A stretch of DNA of 29,662 nucleotides from Actinomycetales bacterium (GCA_012514545.1 JAAZAC010000110.1:1-29662), one strand, 5' to 3'; positions 1 through 7,288 are shown, counted from the first letter of the stretch. The notes: a model not told the origin generated them from the letters alone. Made by a program: numbers and translations.

Positions 1-869
1 CCCGCCGCGACGCCGACGACGACCTGGATCCAGCCGAGGAACCCGACGACCGTTAGCGCCGAGTAGATCCCCGCCATGTACAGCGCGTACATCGCGGCCG
101 TGACGACGAGGAACGTCGTGCCGATCGCGACGACGCGGCGGCGGTTCGCCGTCCGGACGACGATCGTCAGCAGCACCGAGATCACCCACAGCGAGCACGG
201 GTTGATGCCGTCGACGAAGCCGATGATGATCGTGGAGACGAGGAGGTTCTGGTCGTCGAGCGAGATCGTGCCGATGAGCGGCACCTCGATCTCGGCGCCC
301 GTCTGGTCGGGCGCGCAGACGAGCTCGTCGGACGAGCACGTGCCCGTGCCCGGCGAGCCGTAGACCCCCGGCGGGACCCGCTCGCCGCGGGAGGCGAGGT
401 CGATGGCGGCGGCGACGTCGTCGCGGATCGGGTCGGTCCAGCCGATCCACACGCGCTCCCCGATGACCGTCACCGGCACGCCCGACGCCTCGAAGCCCAG
501 CTCCCGCCCCGCGGCGGCGAACAGCTCGCGGTTGTCGGCGTCGTCGAAGACCTCGTACGCGGTGACGACGATGTCGTAGCGCTCGCCCATCTCGTCGAGC
601 CACGCGCGCTCGGCCTTGCACTTCGGGCACGTGCTCCCGTACCAGAGGGTGACCTCGACGGTCTCGCCCTCCGCCGCCGTCGGGGCGGCCGCGGAGAGCC
701 CGGGCGCGGCCGCGCGGGCGCCGGCGGGGGCGGCCGGGTCGGCCAGGGCGGCCGTCGTCGGGAGGACGACGGCGAGCGCGGCGAGCGCGAGGGCCGCGAA
801 GGCACCGGCGAGCGCCGGGACGGCGCGGAGGCGGGCGGGCGCGCCCGGGCGGGCGGCGGCGTCGGCCAT
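1..869 (-). CDS. Glutaredoxin-like domain fused to CcdA/DsbD-type membrane domain (3' end cut by window)
   Basis: The reading frame runs from an ATG at 869 to the window edge, giving 289 visible residues; the C-terminus is missing. A GGAGGT ribosome site lies four bases before the ATG. Residues about 14-43 form a signal peptide or membrane anchor. An Ala/Pro-rich linker leads to a thioredoxin/glutaredoxin-like fold with the redox motif CPKC at residues 81-84. After about residue 215 a hydrophobic part begins with GFVDGINPCSLWVISVLL, the GxxPC signature seen in the first transmembrane helix of CcdA/DsbD-type thiol transporters, followed by more membrane helices. Known family chemistry is transfer of reducing power across the membrane to extracytoplasmic disulfides; that this protein does so with its own fused glutaredoxin domain is inference. 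The substrate is unknown. Confidence 0.8.
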   Translation of the reverse strand, partial: MADAAARPGAPARLRAVPALAGAFAALALAALAVVLPTTAALADPAAPAGARAAAPGLSAAAPTAAEGETVEVTLWYGSTCPKCKAERAWLDEMGERYDIVVTAYEVFDDADNRELFAAAGRELGFEASGVPVTVIGERVWIGWTDPIRDDVAAAIDLASRGERVPPGVYGSPGTGTCSSDELVCAPDQTGAEIEVPLIGTISLDDQNLLVSTIIIGFVDGINPCSLWVISVLLTIVVRTANRRRVVAIGTTFLVVTAAMYALYMAGIYSALTVVGFLGWIQVVVGVAA

Positions 870-892
870 GGGCGACCTCCAGAGGGCGCGGG

Positions 893-907
893 GGACCACG
901 CTGGTCC
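893..907. promoter_or_regulatory. Perfect 6-bp inverted repeat upstream of the thiol-redox gene
   Basis: GGACCA-CGC-TGGTCC is a perfect dyad 24 bases upstream of the ATG at 869. A weak -10-like GAGAAT (minus strand, 916-921) lies just behind it, so the dyad would sit at the start of the transcript or its operator position. It could be a repressor site or a 5' UTR hairpin; no regulator is identified. Confidence 0.3.
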
Positions 908-973
908 GCCCGGCCATTCTCGGCCACGCCCTGCGGGCGCCGTGGGAACTACGTCCCTGGCCCGCGCGCCCGC

Positions 974-1029
974 GTCGGCGGGTCGGTGTCGGCGGGTGGG
1001 TGTCGGCAGGTCGGTGTCGGCGGGTAGTG
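974..1029. repeat. Four tandem copies of a 14-bp unit
   Basis: Units start at 974, 988, 1002 and 1016. The consensus is GTCGGCGGGTSGGT, with one or two changes in copies 2, 3 and 4. The array fills the gap between the RsbW-like stop codon (1039) and the upstream region of the thiol-redox gene. It could be a variable-number repeat, a multi-site operator or a transcript-end structure. Confidence 0.85.
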
Positions 1030-1038
1030 GCCGGCCGG

Positions 1039-1557
1039 TCAGTACTCGGCGAGGTCGACCTCGAACCAGACGGTCTTGCCGTCGGGCGACTCGTGCACGC
1101 CCCACCGGTCCGACATGGCCTCGACGATCGCCATGCCGCGCCCCGCCGGGGCGATCGGCTCGGGGTGGAGCACCACGGGCCGGCGCAGGACGCTGTCGCT
1201 CACGGCCACGCGCACCCGGTCGTCCTCCAGGGCGAACTCGATGCGGATGGGGCGCTCGGGCGCGCGCTGCGTGCCGTGCAGCACCGCGTTCGCGAGCAGC
1301 TCGGAGGCGAGGAGCTCGACCACCTGGTTGGCCATGCCCGTCACGCCGGCCTCGGCCGCGACCCGCACGACCCAGTGCCGGCCCACGGCCACGGAGCGGC
1401 GCTGCGGGGGGAGCTCGAGCGCGAGCTCGTCCTCCGGCGCGGGCGCCTCGGCCGCCTCGCGGGCGTCGGGCACCGGCCGCGGCTGGGGCACGTCGTCGCC
1501 GGCCACCAGCCGGAGGGGACGGCCCGTGGAGGTGCGGCGCGCGGGCTCACCGCTCAT
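1039..1557 (-). CDS. RsbW-like ATP-binding protein (HATPase_c_2)
   Basis: The 172-residue product has an N-terminal tail of about 50 mostly acidic and proline-rich residues, followed by a GHKL ATPase domain of the anti-sigma serine kinase type. Visible elements are the N-box VELLASELLANAVLHG, a DDRVRVAVSDS segment matching the G1 box, and GRGMAIVEAMSDRWG matching the G2 region. The ATG at 1557 follows GGAGGAG with six bases between. This family is common and expanded in actinobacteria, where members bind sigma factors or STAS-domain anti-anti-sigma factors; many are orphans. No sigma factor or STAS gene lies beside it here, so the partner is unknown. Cytoplasmic. Confidence 0.8.
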   Translation of the reverse strand: MSGEPARRTSTGRPLRLVAGDDVPQPRPVPDAREAAEAPAPEDELALELPPQRRSVAVGRHWVVRVAAEAGVTGMANQVVELLASELLANAVLHGTQRAPERPIRIEFALEDDRVRVAVSDSVLRRPVVLHPEPIAPAGRGMAIVEAMSDRWGVHESPDGKTVWFEVDLAEY

Positions 1558-1647
1558 GACCGCTCCTCCCCCTCCGTCCCGATGCGCGCGCCCCCAGGTC
1601 GGCACTGTCCCAGGGTGCACCAGCCTCGGGCCGACGGCGCGCCGAGG

Positions 1648-1684
1648 GCGGGTGAAGTCGGGCGAGTCGGCACGATTCACCCGC
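1648..1684. promoter_or_regulatory. 9-bp inverted repeat in the divergent RsbW-like/DUF5701-like intergenic region
   Basis: GCGGGTGAA (1648-1656) and TTCACCCGC (1676-1684) are perfect inverted arms separated by 19 bases. The site lies between two divergent genes, about 90 bases from each start. The arms carry GGGTGA, which resembles the GGGTAA-type -10 of SigB/SigF promoters, but no convincing GTTT -35 was found. Candidate operator. Confidence 0.4.
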
Positions 1685-1771
1685 TCCCTCTGCCGGGCCC
1701 GCGCCCGGGCCGCCGGCGGCGGGGAACTCGCCGACCCGCCCGGGCGTTGACGCTGACCCGGAGGTGCCATC

Positions 1772-2485
1772 GTGCCGCAGACCCTGACCCCGCTCGACCC
1801 CGACCTGCCGACCCTGCGCGGCGACCTGCCCGCCGCCCTCGCCCACCCCGCCGACGACCCGCTCGCCGAGCTCGACCGCCAGGTCGACGCGCTCGTCGCG
1901 CTCGGGGTCGCCGCGGTGGCGGGCCTCGCCGCCGACGACCTGCGGGCGGCCGTGGCGCCCCTGCGGGACCGCCTGCCCGACGCCGTCGCGCGCCCCAGCG
2001 GGGCCCAGGACCCCGACGACCGGGTGCCGTTCGTGCTCGTCGTCCCCGCCGACCCGAACGACGCCGTCCCGGCCATGCGGCGCGGCGGGCGGCACGGCGT
2101 CAGCGTCCTCGGGCGCGAGGAGGCGACCGGCTTCCGGCCGCTCGACGACGTCGCGGTGCCCGCCGGCCCCGCCTACCTGCTGCTCGACGTCGACACCGGC
2201 AGCGACCTGCGCGGCGAGGCGCCCGCGACGGCGCTCGAGGTGGTCCGCGGGCGGGGGCGCACGCCCCTGACCATGGCCGAGGGGATCGCGCTCGTCACGG
2301 TGCGACCGGACATGCTGCGGCCGAACCGGTGCTTCTCGCTCCTCGCCTCGCGGGACGGGAGCAAGCGCGTGCCCGCCGTCTGGATCAGCGAGCGCCGGCC
2401 CAAGCTCGGCTGGTGCTGGGACGGCAACCCGCACACGTGGCTGGGGTCGGCGTCGGCGGCCGGCCGGCTGGGCGCCGACGGCTGA
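1772..2485 (+). CDS. Conserved actinobacterial protein, DUF5701-like
   Basis: The 237-residue protein starts at a GTG six bases behind CCGGAGGT. No signal peptide or membrane helix is visible. The C-terminal half carries conserved-looking blocks: YLLLDVDTGSDL, GRTPLTMAEGIALVT, NRCFSLLASR and the C-terminal AVWISERRPKLGWCWDGNPHTWLG. I recall these blocks from the actinobacterial DUF5701 family, from memory and without a search. No catalytic motif is recognisable and the function is unknown. It is divergent from the RsbW-like gene and ends nine bases from the convergent small gene at 2495. Confidence 0.75.
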   Translation: MPQTLTPLDPDLPTLRGDLPAALAHPADDPLAELDRQVDALVALGVAAVAGLAADDLRAAVAPLRDRLPDAVARPSGAQDPDDRVPFVLVVPADPNDAVPAMRRGGRHGVSVLGREEATGFRPLDDVAVPAGPAYLLLDVDTGSDLRGEAPATALEVVRGRGRTPLTMAEGIALVTVRPDMLRPNRCFSLLASRDGSKRVPAVWISERRPKLGWCWDGNPHTWLGSASAAGRLGADG

Positions 2486-2494
2486 CCGGCGGGC

Positions 2495-2797
2495 TCAGTA
2501 GCGCGGCTCGATGAGCCGCGGGATCCCGGGCGGCGCGGCGGCGGACAGCTCGAGGTACTTCGCCTCCGCTCGGTGCAGCCGCACGTGCTCGTCGAGCGTC
2601 CACGTGGGGCCGTTGCGCAGCACCGTGCCGCAGGAGCACTCCAGCCAGACCGTGCCGTCCGGGTCGCGGTGCAGCGTGCCGACCGTGTAGTGCGCCGAGC
2701 GGGCCCGGGCCTTGGCGTCCCGGAGGGCGGCGCTGACGGGCTCGGTGAACGGCTCGGTGAACGGCTCGGGGTCCGGCGTGGGGTCCGGCGTGCTCAT
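2495..2797 (-). CDS. Small hypothetical protein with possible CxC / HxxxH metal site
   Basis: One hundred residues from an ATG at 2797 behind a run of six G residues on the coding strand. The N-terminus is a low-complexity Pro/Asp/Glu/Thr tail containing a PFTEPFTEP duplication. The folded part has WLECSCGTVLRNG (Cys54, Cys56) followed by TLDEHVRLHRAEA (His71, His75), a C-x-C...H-x3-H arrangement that could bind zinc. I do not recognise the family. It faces the DUF5701-like gene tail to tail. The zinc-finger reading is inference. Confidence 0.65.
   Translation of the reverse strand: MSTPDPTPDPEPFTEPFTEPVSAALRDAKARARSAHYTVGTLHRDPDGTVWLECSCGTVLRNGPTWTLDEHVRLHRAEAKYLELSAAAPPGIPRLIEPRY
2739..2790. 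repeat. Short tandem repeats within the 5' end of the small gene
   Basis: GGCTCGGTGAAC occurs at 2739-2750 and 2751-2762, then a partial third copy. GGTCCGGCGTGG-type 12-mers follow. They encode the repeated Pro-Phe-Thr-Glu and Asp-Pro-Thr-Pro segments of the protein's disordered N-terminus. Confidence 0.7.
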
Positions 2798-2887
2798 GAC
2801 CCCCCAGTGTGGCCCATCGGTGCGGCGGGCGGCGCCACGCGGGGGGCTGCGCCCGACCGTCCGCGCGCCGGACCCGCCCGGCCGGGG

Positions 2888-2893
2888 TACGGT
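2888..2893 (+). promoter_or_regulatory. -10-like box TACGGT, near-leaderless
   Basis: TACGGT ends nine bases before the ATG at 2903, so transcription would begin only a few bases before the start codon. There is no Shine-Dalgarno sequence and no clear -35. Confidence 0.35.
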
Positions 2894-2902
2894 GACCGCC
2901 TC

Positions 2903-3580
2903 ATGCCGCAGCCACCCGTCGTGTTCGTCCACGGCCTCAGCACGTCGTCGGCGATCTGGTCGCACCAGCTCGCCGTCCTCACCGAGGCCGGGCACCCGTG
3001 CGTCGCCGTCGACCTGCCCGGGCACGGGCGCCGGGCGGACGGGCGGTTCACGCTCGACGCCGCGCTCGCGGCCATCGACGAGGGCGTGCGCGGGCTGCCG
3101 GCCCCGCCGCTGCTCGTCGGGCTGTCGCTGGGCGGGTACACCTCGCTCGCGTACGCCGCCCGGAACCCCGACGCCGTCGCGGGCGTCGTGCTCTCGGGCT
3201 GCTCCACGGAGATCCGCGGCTGGCCGCTGCGGGCGTACTCGCGCGTCTCGCCGGTCGTGGCGCGCGTGCTGCGGCGGGCGCGCGAGACGTGGCACGTCGT
3301 GACGGACATGCTCACCGCGATGCACGGGCACTCCTCGCTCGCCGATCTGCGTCGGCTGCCCGTCCCGCTGCCCGTGTGGTTCGTCAACGGGCGCTGGGAC
3401 GTGCTGCGCTTCGGCGAGCGGCGCCTCGTGGCCGCCCGGCCGGGCGCGCGCCTGCGGGTCCTCCCGCGCGCCGGGCACGACGTCAACACGCACGCGCCCG
3501 TCGCCTTCACGCGCGTCCTCCTCGAGGTGGTCCGCGACCTCGGGCGGGTGAGCCCGACGGCGGCCCTCGCGCCGGCCTGA
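2903..3580 (+). CDS. Alpha/beta hydrolase
   Basis: The chosen ATG gives 225 residues and removes a longer N-terminal extension that would run antisense through the neighbouring gene. The protein opens at strand 1 with PPVVFVHGLSTSSAIW, the HG oxyanion motif. The nucleophile elbow is GLSLGG with Ser75. Asp166 in FVNGRWDVL and His192 in RAGHDVN complete a credible catalytic triad. It has no signal peptide, so it is probably cytoplasmic. The size fits a minimal carboxylesterase/lysophospholipase-type hydrolase. The substrate cannot be inferred from sequence or neighbours. Confidence 0.85.
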   Translation: MPQPPVVFVHGLSTSSAIWSHQLAVLTEAGHPCVAVDLPGHGRRADGRFTLDAALAAIDEGVRGLPAPPLLVGLSLGGYTSLAYAARNPDAVAGVVLSGCSTEIRGWPLRAYSRVSPVVARVLRRARETWHVVTDMLTAMHGHSSLADLRRLPVPLPVWFVNGRWDVLRFGERRLVAARPGARLRVLPRAGHDVNTHAPVAFTRVLLEVVRDLGRVSPTAALAPA

Positions 3581-3614
3581 GCCCCTCCCCTGTTCGCCCG
3601 GTCGCCACCGGGCA

Positions 3615-3620
3615 TACCGT
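3615..3620 (+). promoter_or_regulatory. -10 box TACCGT for a leaderless DUF2277 gene
   Basis: TACCGT ends six bases before the ATG at 3627, and no Shine-Dalgarno sequence precedes the start. This places the expected transcription start at or next to the ATG. Confidence 0.5.
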
Positions 3621-3626
3621 CGGGGC

Positions 3627-3920
3627 ATGTGCCGGAGCATCCACACGCTGCACAACCTCGAGCCCGCCGTGACCGAGGAGGAGGTGCGCGCCGCCGCCCT
3701 GCAGTACGTCCGCAAGGTCGCCGGCACCACCCGGCCCTCCCGGGCCAACGCGGCGGCCTTCGAGCGGGCGGTCGACGAGGTCGCGCACGCCACCGCGCAC
3801 CTCCTCGCGCACCTCGTGACGAGCGCCCCGCCCAAGGACCGCGAGGCCGTGGCCGCCAAGCGGCGAGCGCGCGCCCAGGCGCGGTACGCCGCGGCCGCGC
3901 CGTCCGCGACCACGGTCTGA
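3627..3920 (+). CDS. DUF2277 family protein
   Basis: The 97-residue protein begins MCRSIHTLHNLEPAVTEEE, followed by VRAAALQYVRKVAGTTRPS. This opening is the hallmark of the small DUF2277 family as I remember it (MCRNIRTLHNFEP...). The C-terminal half is helical and ends in a basic Ala/Arg stretch, KRRARAQARYAAAA. The family has no established function; the conserved Cys2 and the two N-terminal histidines could bind a metal, which is inference. It is preceded by a leaderless-type -10 box and followed by a set of possible hairpins. Confidence 0.9.
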   Translation: MCRSIHTLHNLEPAVTEEEVRAAALQYVRKVAGTTRPSRANAAAFERAVDEVAHATAHLLAHLVTSAPPKDREAVAAKRRARAQARYAAAAPSATTV

Positions 3921-3946
3921 GGCCGTGTGAGGTCGCCCGAGGCCGT

Positions 3947-3976
3947 CTGAGGCGCCTTAGGCCCGCCTCAGGCGGG
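3947..3976 (+). terminator. Two mutually exclusive hairpins after the DUF2277 gene
   Basis: CTGAGGCG (3947-3954) can pair with CGCCTCAG (3964-3971), an 8-bp stem with a 9-base loop. Alternatively CCCGCC (3962-3967) pairs with GGCGGG (3971-3976) across a 3-base loop. The stems overlap, so only one can form. There is no U-run. It may be a terminator or an attenuator-like switch ahead of the small ORF at 4061. Confidence 0.4.
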
Positions 3977-4021
3977 ATCAGTCGTCACGAACCGGTCATC
4001 CGCCCGATCCGCCGCCCCCGG

Positions 4022-4041
4022 CCTCAGCACCAGTGTTGAGG
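4022..4041. promoter_or_regulatory. 20-bp imperfect palindrome, candidate operator or leader hairpin
   Basis: CCTCAGCACCAGTGTTGAGG is a dyad with two non-matching pairs. It ends about seven bases before the GAGGAGG ribosome site of the small ORF at 4061, so it is either a repressor operator or a translation-controlling hairpin. It reuses the TGAGGC/GCCTCA core found repeatedly between 3918 and 3971. Confidence 0.45.
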
Positions 4042-4060
4042 CATCGACGAGGAGGCAGAG

Positions 4061-4303
4061 ATGACCACGATGTGGGGGCCCGCGCTCGACGCGGAGGTGG
4101 ACTACCGGCGCGCGACGATGATCGCCGTCGCCCGGAGGCGGCGCGGTCGGCGCGCCGGCCGTGCGCGGTCGCGCACGGCCGGGGACGTACCCGGCGGCTC
4201 GGCCCGCCGGGCGCGTCCGGCCCGGCCGGCCGGCGTCCCGGCGGTCGCGGGCGCGGGGTCACGCGCCGCCGTCGGGGCGTTCCGCAGTGTCGGCGACGCC
4301 TGA
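4061..4303 (+). CDS. Small basic orphan protein
   Basis: Eighty residues starting MTTMWGPALDAEVDYRRATM. A strong GAGGAGG ribosome site sits before the ATG, unlike most neighbours, which look leaderless. The first 25 residues look like ordinary protein; the remainder is Arg/Ala/Gly/Pro-rich and may be disordered or nucleic-acid binding. There is no signal peptide. It ends 13 bases before the LAL regulator start, so the two may be co-transcribed. I do not recognise the family. The GC-rich tail could be fortuitous reading-through. Confidence 0.5.
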   Translation: MTTMWGPALDAEVDYRRATMIAVARRRRGRRAGRARSRTAGDVPGGSARRARPARPAGVPAVAGAGSRAAVGAFRSVGDA

Positions 4304-4316
4304 CACGATCGGGGGC

Positions 4317-7244
4317 ATGACGACCCTGGGACCGTTCGTCGCCCGCGAGGACGAGGTCGGCCGGCTCACGGCCGCCCTCGCGCGCGCGGGCGAGGGCGAC
4401 CCCGGGGTCGTGCTCGTCGGCGCGGACGCCGGCGTCGGCAAGACCCGCCTCCTCGCGCACGTCTCCCGGATCGCCGTCGAGCAGGGGGCCACGGCGGTGA
4501 CGGCGGCGTGCGTCGACCTCGGCGAGGTCGGATTGCCGTACCTGCCGTTCGCCGGTGCGCTGGGCCAGCTCCACGCGACGCCCGCGGCGCAGGAGACCGT
4601 CGAGGAGGTCGCCCGGACCCGGCCCGCGCTCGCCCGCCTCCTGCCGGGGCTGGGCGCGGGGGCCGCGCCCCGCGCGGAGGACGAGACGGGCCGCCTGCAG
4701 CTCTTCGACGGCATCGCGGCGACGCTCGCGGCCGTCGGCGCGCCCGGCCGGCCGCTGCTCCTCGTCCTCGAGGACCTGCACTGGGCGGACCCCTCGACGC
4801 GGGACGTCCTGCGCTACCTCGTCGCCCGGCTGCGCGACGAGCACCTGCTCGTCGTCGGCACGTACCGCACGGACGACCTGCACCGCACGCACCCGCTGCG
4901 GCCCTTCCTGTCGGAGATGTGGCGGCACGCGCGCGTGGAGCGCATCGACCTCGCCCCCTTCACGCCGCCCGAGCTGCGCGAGTTCGCCGCCGCGGTGCGC
5001 GGCGCGCCGCTGCCCGACCCGGACTTCACGCAGGTGCTGCAGCGGTCCGAGGGCAACGCGTACTTCGCGGAGGAGCTCCTCCAGGCCGGCGACGGGAGCG
5101 CGCTGCCCTGGTCGCTCGCGGAGGTGCTCCGGTCGCGGGTCGAGCGGCTCGACCCGGACGTGCAGGAGCTCGCGCGCGTCGCGAGCGTCGGCGGGCGGAT
5201 CGTCAGCGAGCCGCTCCTGCGCGCCGTCGCGGAGCACCACACGGCCGGCGACGTCGACCGGCTCCTCCGGGAGGCGATGGCCGCCAACGTGCTCGGCTGG
5301 GAGGAGGGCCGCGTCGCGTTCCGGCACGCGCTGCTGGCCGAGGCCGTCTACGAGGACCTGCTGCCCGGCGAGCAGGTCCGGCTGCACCGCGCGTACCGCG
5401 ACGCGATCCTCGCGGACCCGTCGCTCGCCTCCGCCGCCCGGCTCGCGCACCACGCGACCCGCTGCCAGGACACGGCGACGGCGCTCGTCGCCTCCCTGCG
5501 CGCCGCGGACGAGGCGGCGTCCGTCGTCGCGCCGCAGGAGGAGCACCGCCACCTCGAGAAGGCGCTCCGGCTCTGGGCGTCCGTGCCCGACGCGGCCGAC
5601 GTCGCCGGCACCACGCGGGTCGCCGTGCTCGAGCGCGCGGCGGGGGCGGCGAGCCGGTCCGGCGACCACCCCCGCGCGGTCGCGCTCGGCCGCGAGGCGC
5701 TGACCGAGCCGGTGGACGACCCGGTGCTCCGCGCGCACCTGCGGGTGTGCCTCGCGCGGCACCTCCTCGGGCTCGAACGCGAGCGGGACGCGCTCGAGCA
5801 GGCACGCCTCGCGCTCGACGAGCTGCCCGACGACGCCCCGCCCGGTGCCCGCGCGTGGGCGCTCGCCACGCACGCCCGCACGCTGCTCGTCACCGAGCGG
5901 GACGACGACGCGGCCCGGGACGCCGCCGAGCGCGCCGCCGCGGTGGCCGACGCCGCCGGCGACGCGGCCGCCGCGGCCGACGCCCTCGCCACGCTCGCCG
6001 TGCTCGTGGTGGACGACCCGGACCACGCCGCCCGGCTCCTCATCGAGGCACGCGAGCGCGCCCGGGAGGCCGGCGACCTCGTCACCGAGCAGCGCTGCCA
6101 CCACAACCTCGTGACGACCTACTACTACGCCGGGCGGCTCGAGGAGGCCGCGGCCGCCCTCGACGCCGGCTTCGCGCGCAACCGCGAGACCGGTCTCGAG
6201 TGGTCCGACTTCGGGATGTCCCACCTGTTCTTCGACCGGCTGGTCCGGTACTGCCTCGGCGACCTCGGCGTGCCCGAGGCCATCAGCCCGACCCACCCGG
6301 TGTCGCGCGCCGCGCGCCGCGACACCTCGCTCGAGCCGCTCATCGCGGTCTTCGACGCGGTCGCCCTGTACTCCGCCGTCGCGCGCGGCGACGAGGACGC
6401 CATCGCCCGCGGGCAGGCCCTGCGGCCCATGTGGGAGCGGGACAGCCAGGTGGCGCTCCTCTCCGGCGGGCCGACGATCGACGCGCTGACGTGGGCCGGC
6501 CGCCTCGACGAGGCCGTGCAGCTCGCCACCGAGCTCATCGAGCACCTCGGCCGCACCTGGGACGACTACTTCCTCGGCGGCATCTGGCTCGCGGCGCTCG
6601 CGATCGCCGCGCTCGCCGACGGCGCGGAGGCCGACCGGCGGGCGGGCGTCGACCCCGCGCTCAAGGTGCGGCACGGCGACGAGCTGCTCGAGCGGGCGCG
6701 CGCGGCGGCGGTGCGCGGCCGACCGCGCGGCGGGCGGCTCGGGCCCGAGGGCGTCGCCTGGCTGCGCCGGGCGGAGGCGGAGCACGCGCGCCTGGCCGGC
6801 ACCGCCGACCCGGAGCTGTGGCGGCGGGCCGTCGAGGCGTTCTCCTACGGCTACCGGTACGAGGTCGCCCGGTCGCGGTGGCGGCTCGCGGAGGCGCTCC
6901 TGCACGCGGGCGACCGGGACGCCGCCCGGGCGGAGCTCGACGTCGCGCACGCGGAGGCCGTGGCCATGGGCGCCCGGCCGCTCGCGGAGGCGACGGCGGC
7001 CCTGGCGCGGCGGGCCCGGCTCGACGTGGCCGCGCCCCACCGCGGCGAGGTCCTCACCGACCGCGAGGCCGAGGTGCTCGAGCTCGTCGCGCAGGGGCTC
7101 ACGAACCGCCAGATCGGCGAGCGGCTGTTCATCAGCGGCAAGACGGTCAGCGTGCACGTGTCGAACGTCCTCGCCAAGCTCGGGGCGACGAGCCGCGCCG
7201 AGGCCGTCGCCATCGCCCACCGCCGCGGGCTGCTCGCCGGCTGA
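4317..7244 (+). CDS. LAL-type LuxR-family regulator (AAA ATPase + TPR-like + LuxR HTH)
   Basis: A 975-residue cytoplasmic regulator, the usual size for large ATP-binding LuxR-like (LAL) activators. Walker A is GADAGVGKT (residues 35-43). Walker B is LLLVLEDLHWAD with Asp153. The central 500 residues are Ala/Leu-rich helices with the look of TPR-like repeats, probably the ligand or partner sensor. The C-terminus holds LTDREAEVLELVAQGLTNRQIGERLF and then ISGKTVSVHVSNVLAKL, a complete LuxR/GerE helix-turn-helix. Known relatives include MalT and SARP-cluster regulators. A CACGAT box ends seven bases before the ATG, so the mRNA may be leaderless. Targets are unknown; the TGAGGC-rich region upstream is one candidate. 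Confidence 0.92.
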   Translation: MTTLGPFVAREDEVGRLTAALARAGEGDPGVVLVGADAGVGKTRLLAHVSRIAVEQGATAVTAACVDLGEVGLPYLPFAGALGQLHATPAAQETVEEVARTRPALARLLPGLGAGAAPRAEDETGRLQLFDGIAATLAAVGAPGRPLLLVLEDLHWADPSTRDVLRYLVARLRDEHLLVVGTYRTDDLHRTHPLRPFLSEMWRHARVERIDLAPFTPPELREFAAAVRGAPLPDPDFTQVLQRSEGNAYFAEELLQAGDGSALPWSLAEVLRSRVERLDPDVQELARVASVGGRIVSEPLLRAVAEHHTAGDVDRLLREAMAANVLGWEEGRVAFRHALLAEAVYEDLLPGEQVRLHRAYRDAILADPSLASAARLAHHATRCQDTATALVASLRAADEAASVVAPQEEHRHLEKALRLWASVPDAADVAGTTRVAVLERAAGAASRSGDHPRAVALGREALTEPVDDPVLRAHLRVCLARHLLGLERERDALEQARLALDELPDDAPPGARAWALATHARTLLVTERDDDAARDAAERAAAVADAAGDAAAAADALATLAVLVVDDPDHAARLLIEARERAREAGDLVTEQRCHHNLVTTYYYAGRLEEAAAALDAGFARNRETGLEWSDFGMSHLFFDRLVRYCLGDLGVPEAISPTHPVSRAARRDTSLEPLIAVFDAVALYSAVARGDEDAIARGQALRPMWERDSQVALLSGGPTIDALTWAGRLDEAVQLATELIEHLGRTWDDYFLGGIWLAALAIAALADGAEADRRAGVDPALKVRHGDELLERARAAAVRGRPRGGRLGPEGVAWLRRAEAEHARLAGTADPELWRRAVEAFSYGYRYEVARSRWRLAEALLHAGDRDAARAELDVAHAEAVAMGARPLAEATAALARRARLDVAAPHRGEVLTDREAEVLELVAQGLTNRQIGERLFISGKTVSVHVSNVLAKLGATSRAEAVAIAHRRGLLAG

Positions 7245-7288
7245 GCGGGTGCGCGCGGGCCGGCGCGGCGCACGCAGCGCACGCACGG

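Noticed and set aside
616..2514. 632-residue plus-strand ORF
   Set aside because: It runs antisense through the thiol-redox and RsbW-like genes and out of frame through the DUF5701-like gene; its product is Arg/Ala/Pro/Gly-rich, as expected from frame shadows in very high-GC DNA.
2573..2902. N-terminal extension of the alpha/beta hydrolase
   Set aside because: It would be antisense to the small gene at 2495-2797, and the hydrolase fold begins right after the ATG at 2903 with a TACGGT box before it.
3996..7286. 1096-residue minus-strand ORF opposite the LAL regulator
   Set aside because: It is a codon-phase shadow; the plus strand has Walker and LuxR motifs in the right order.
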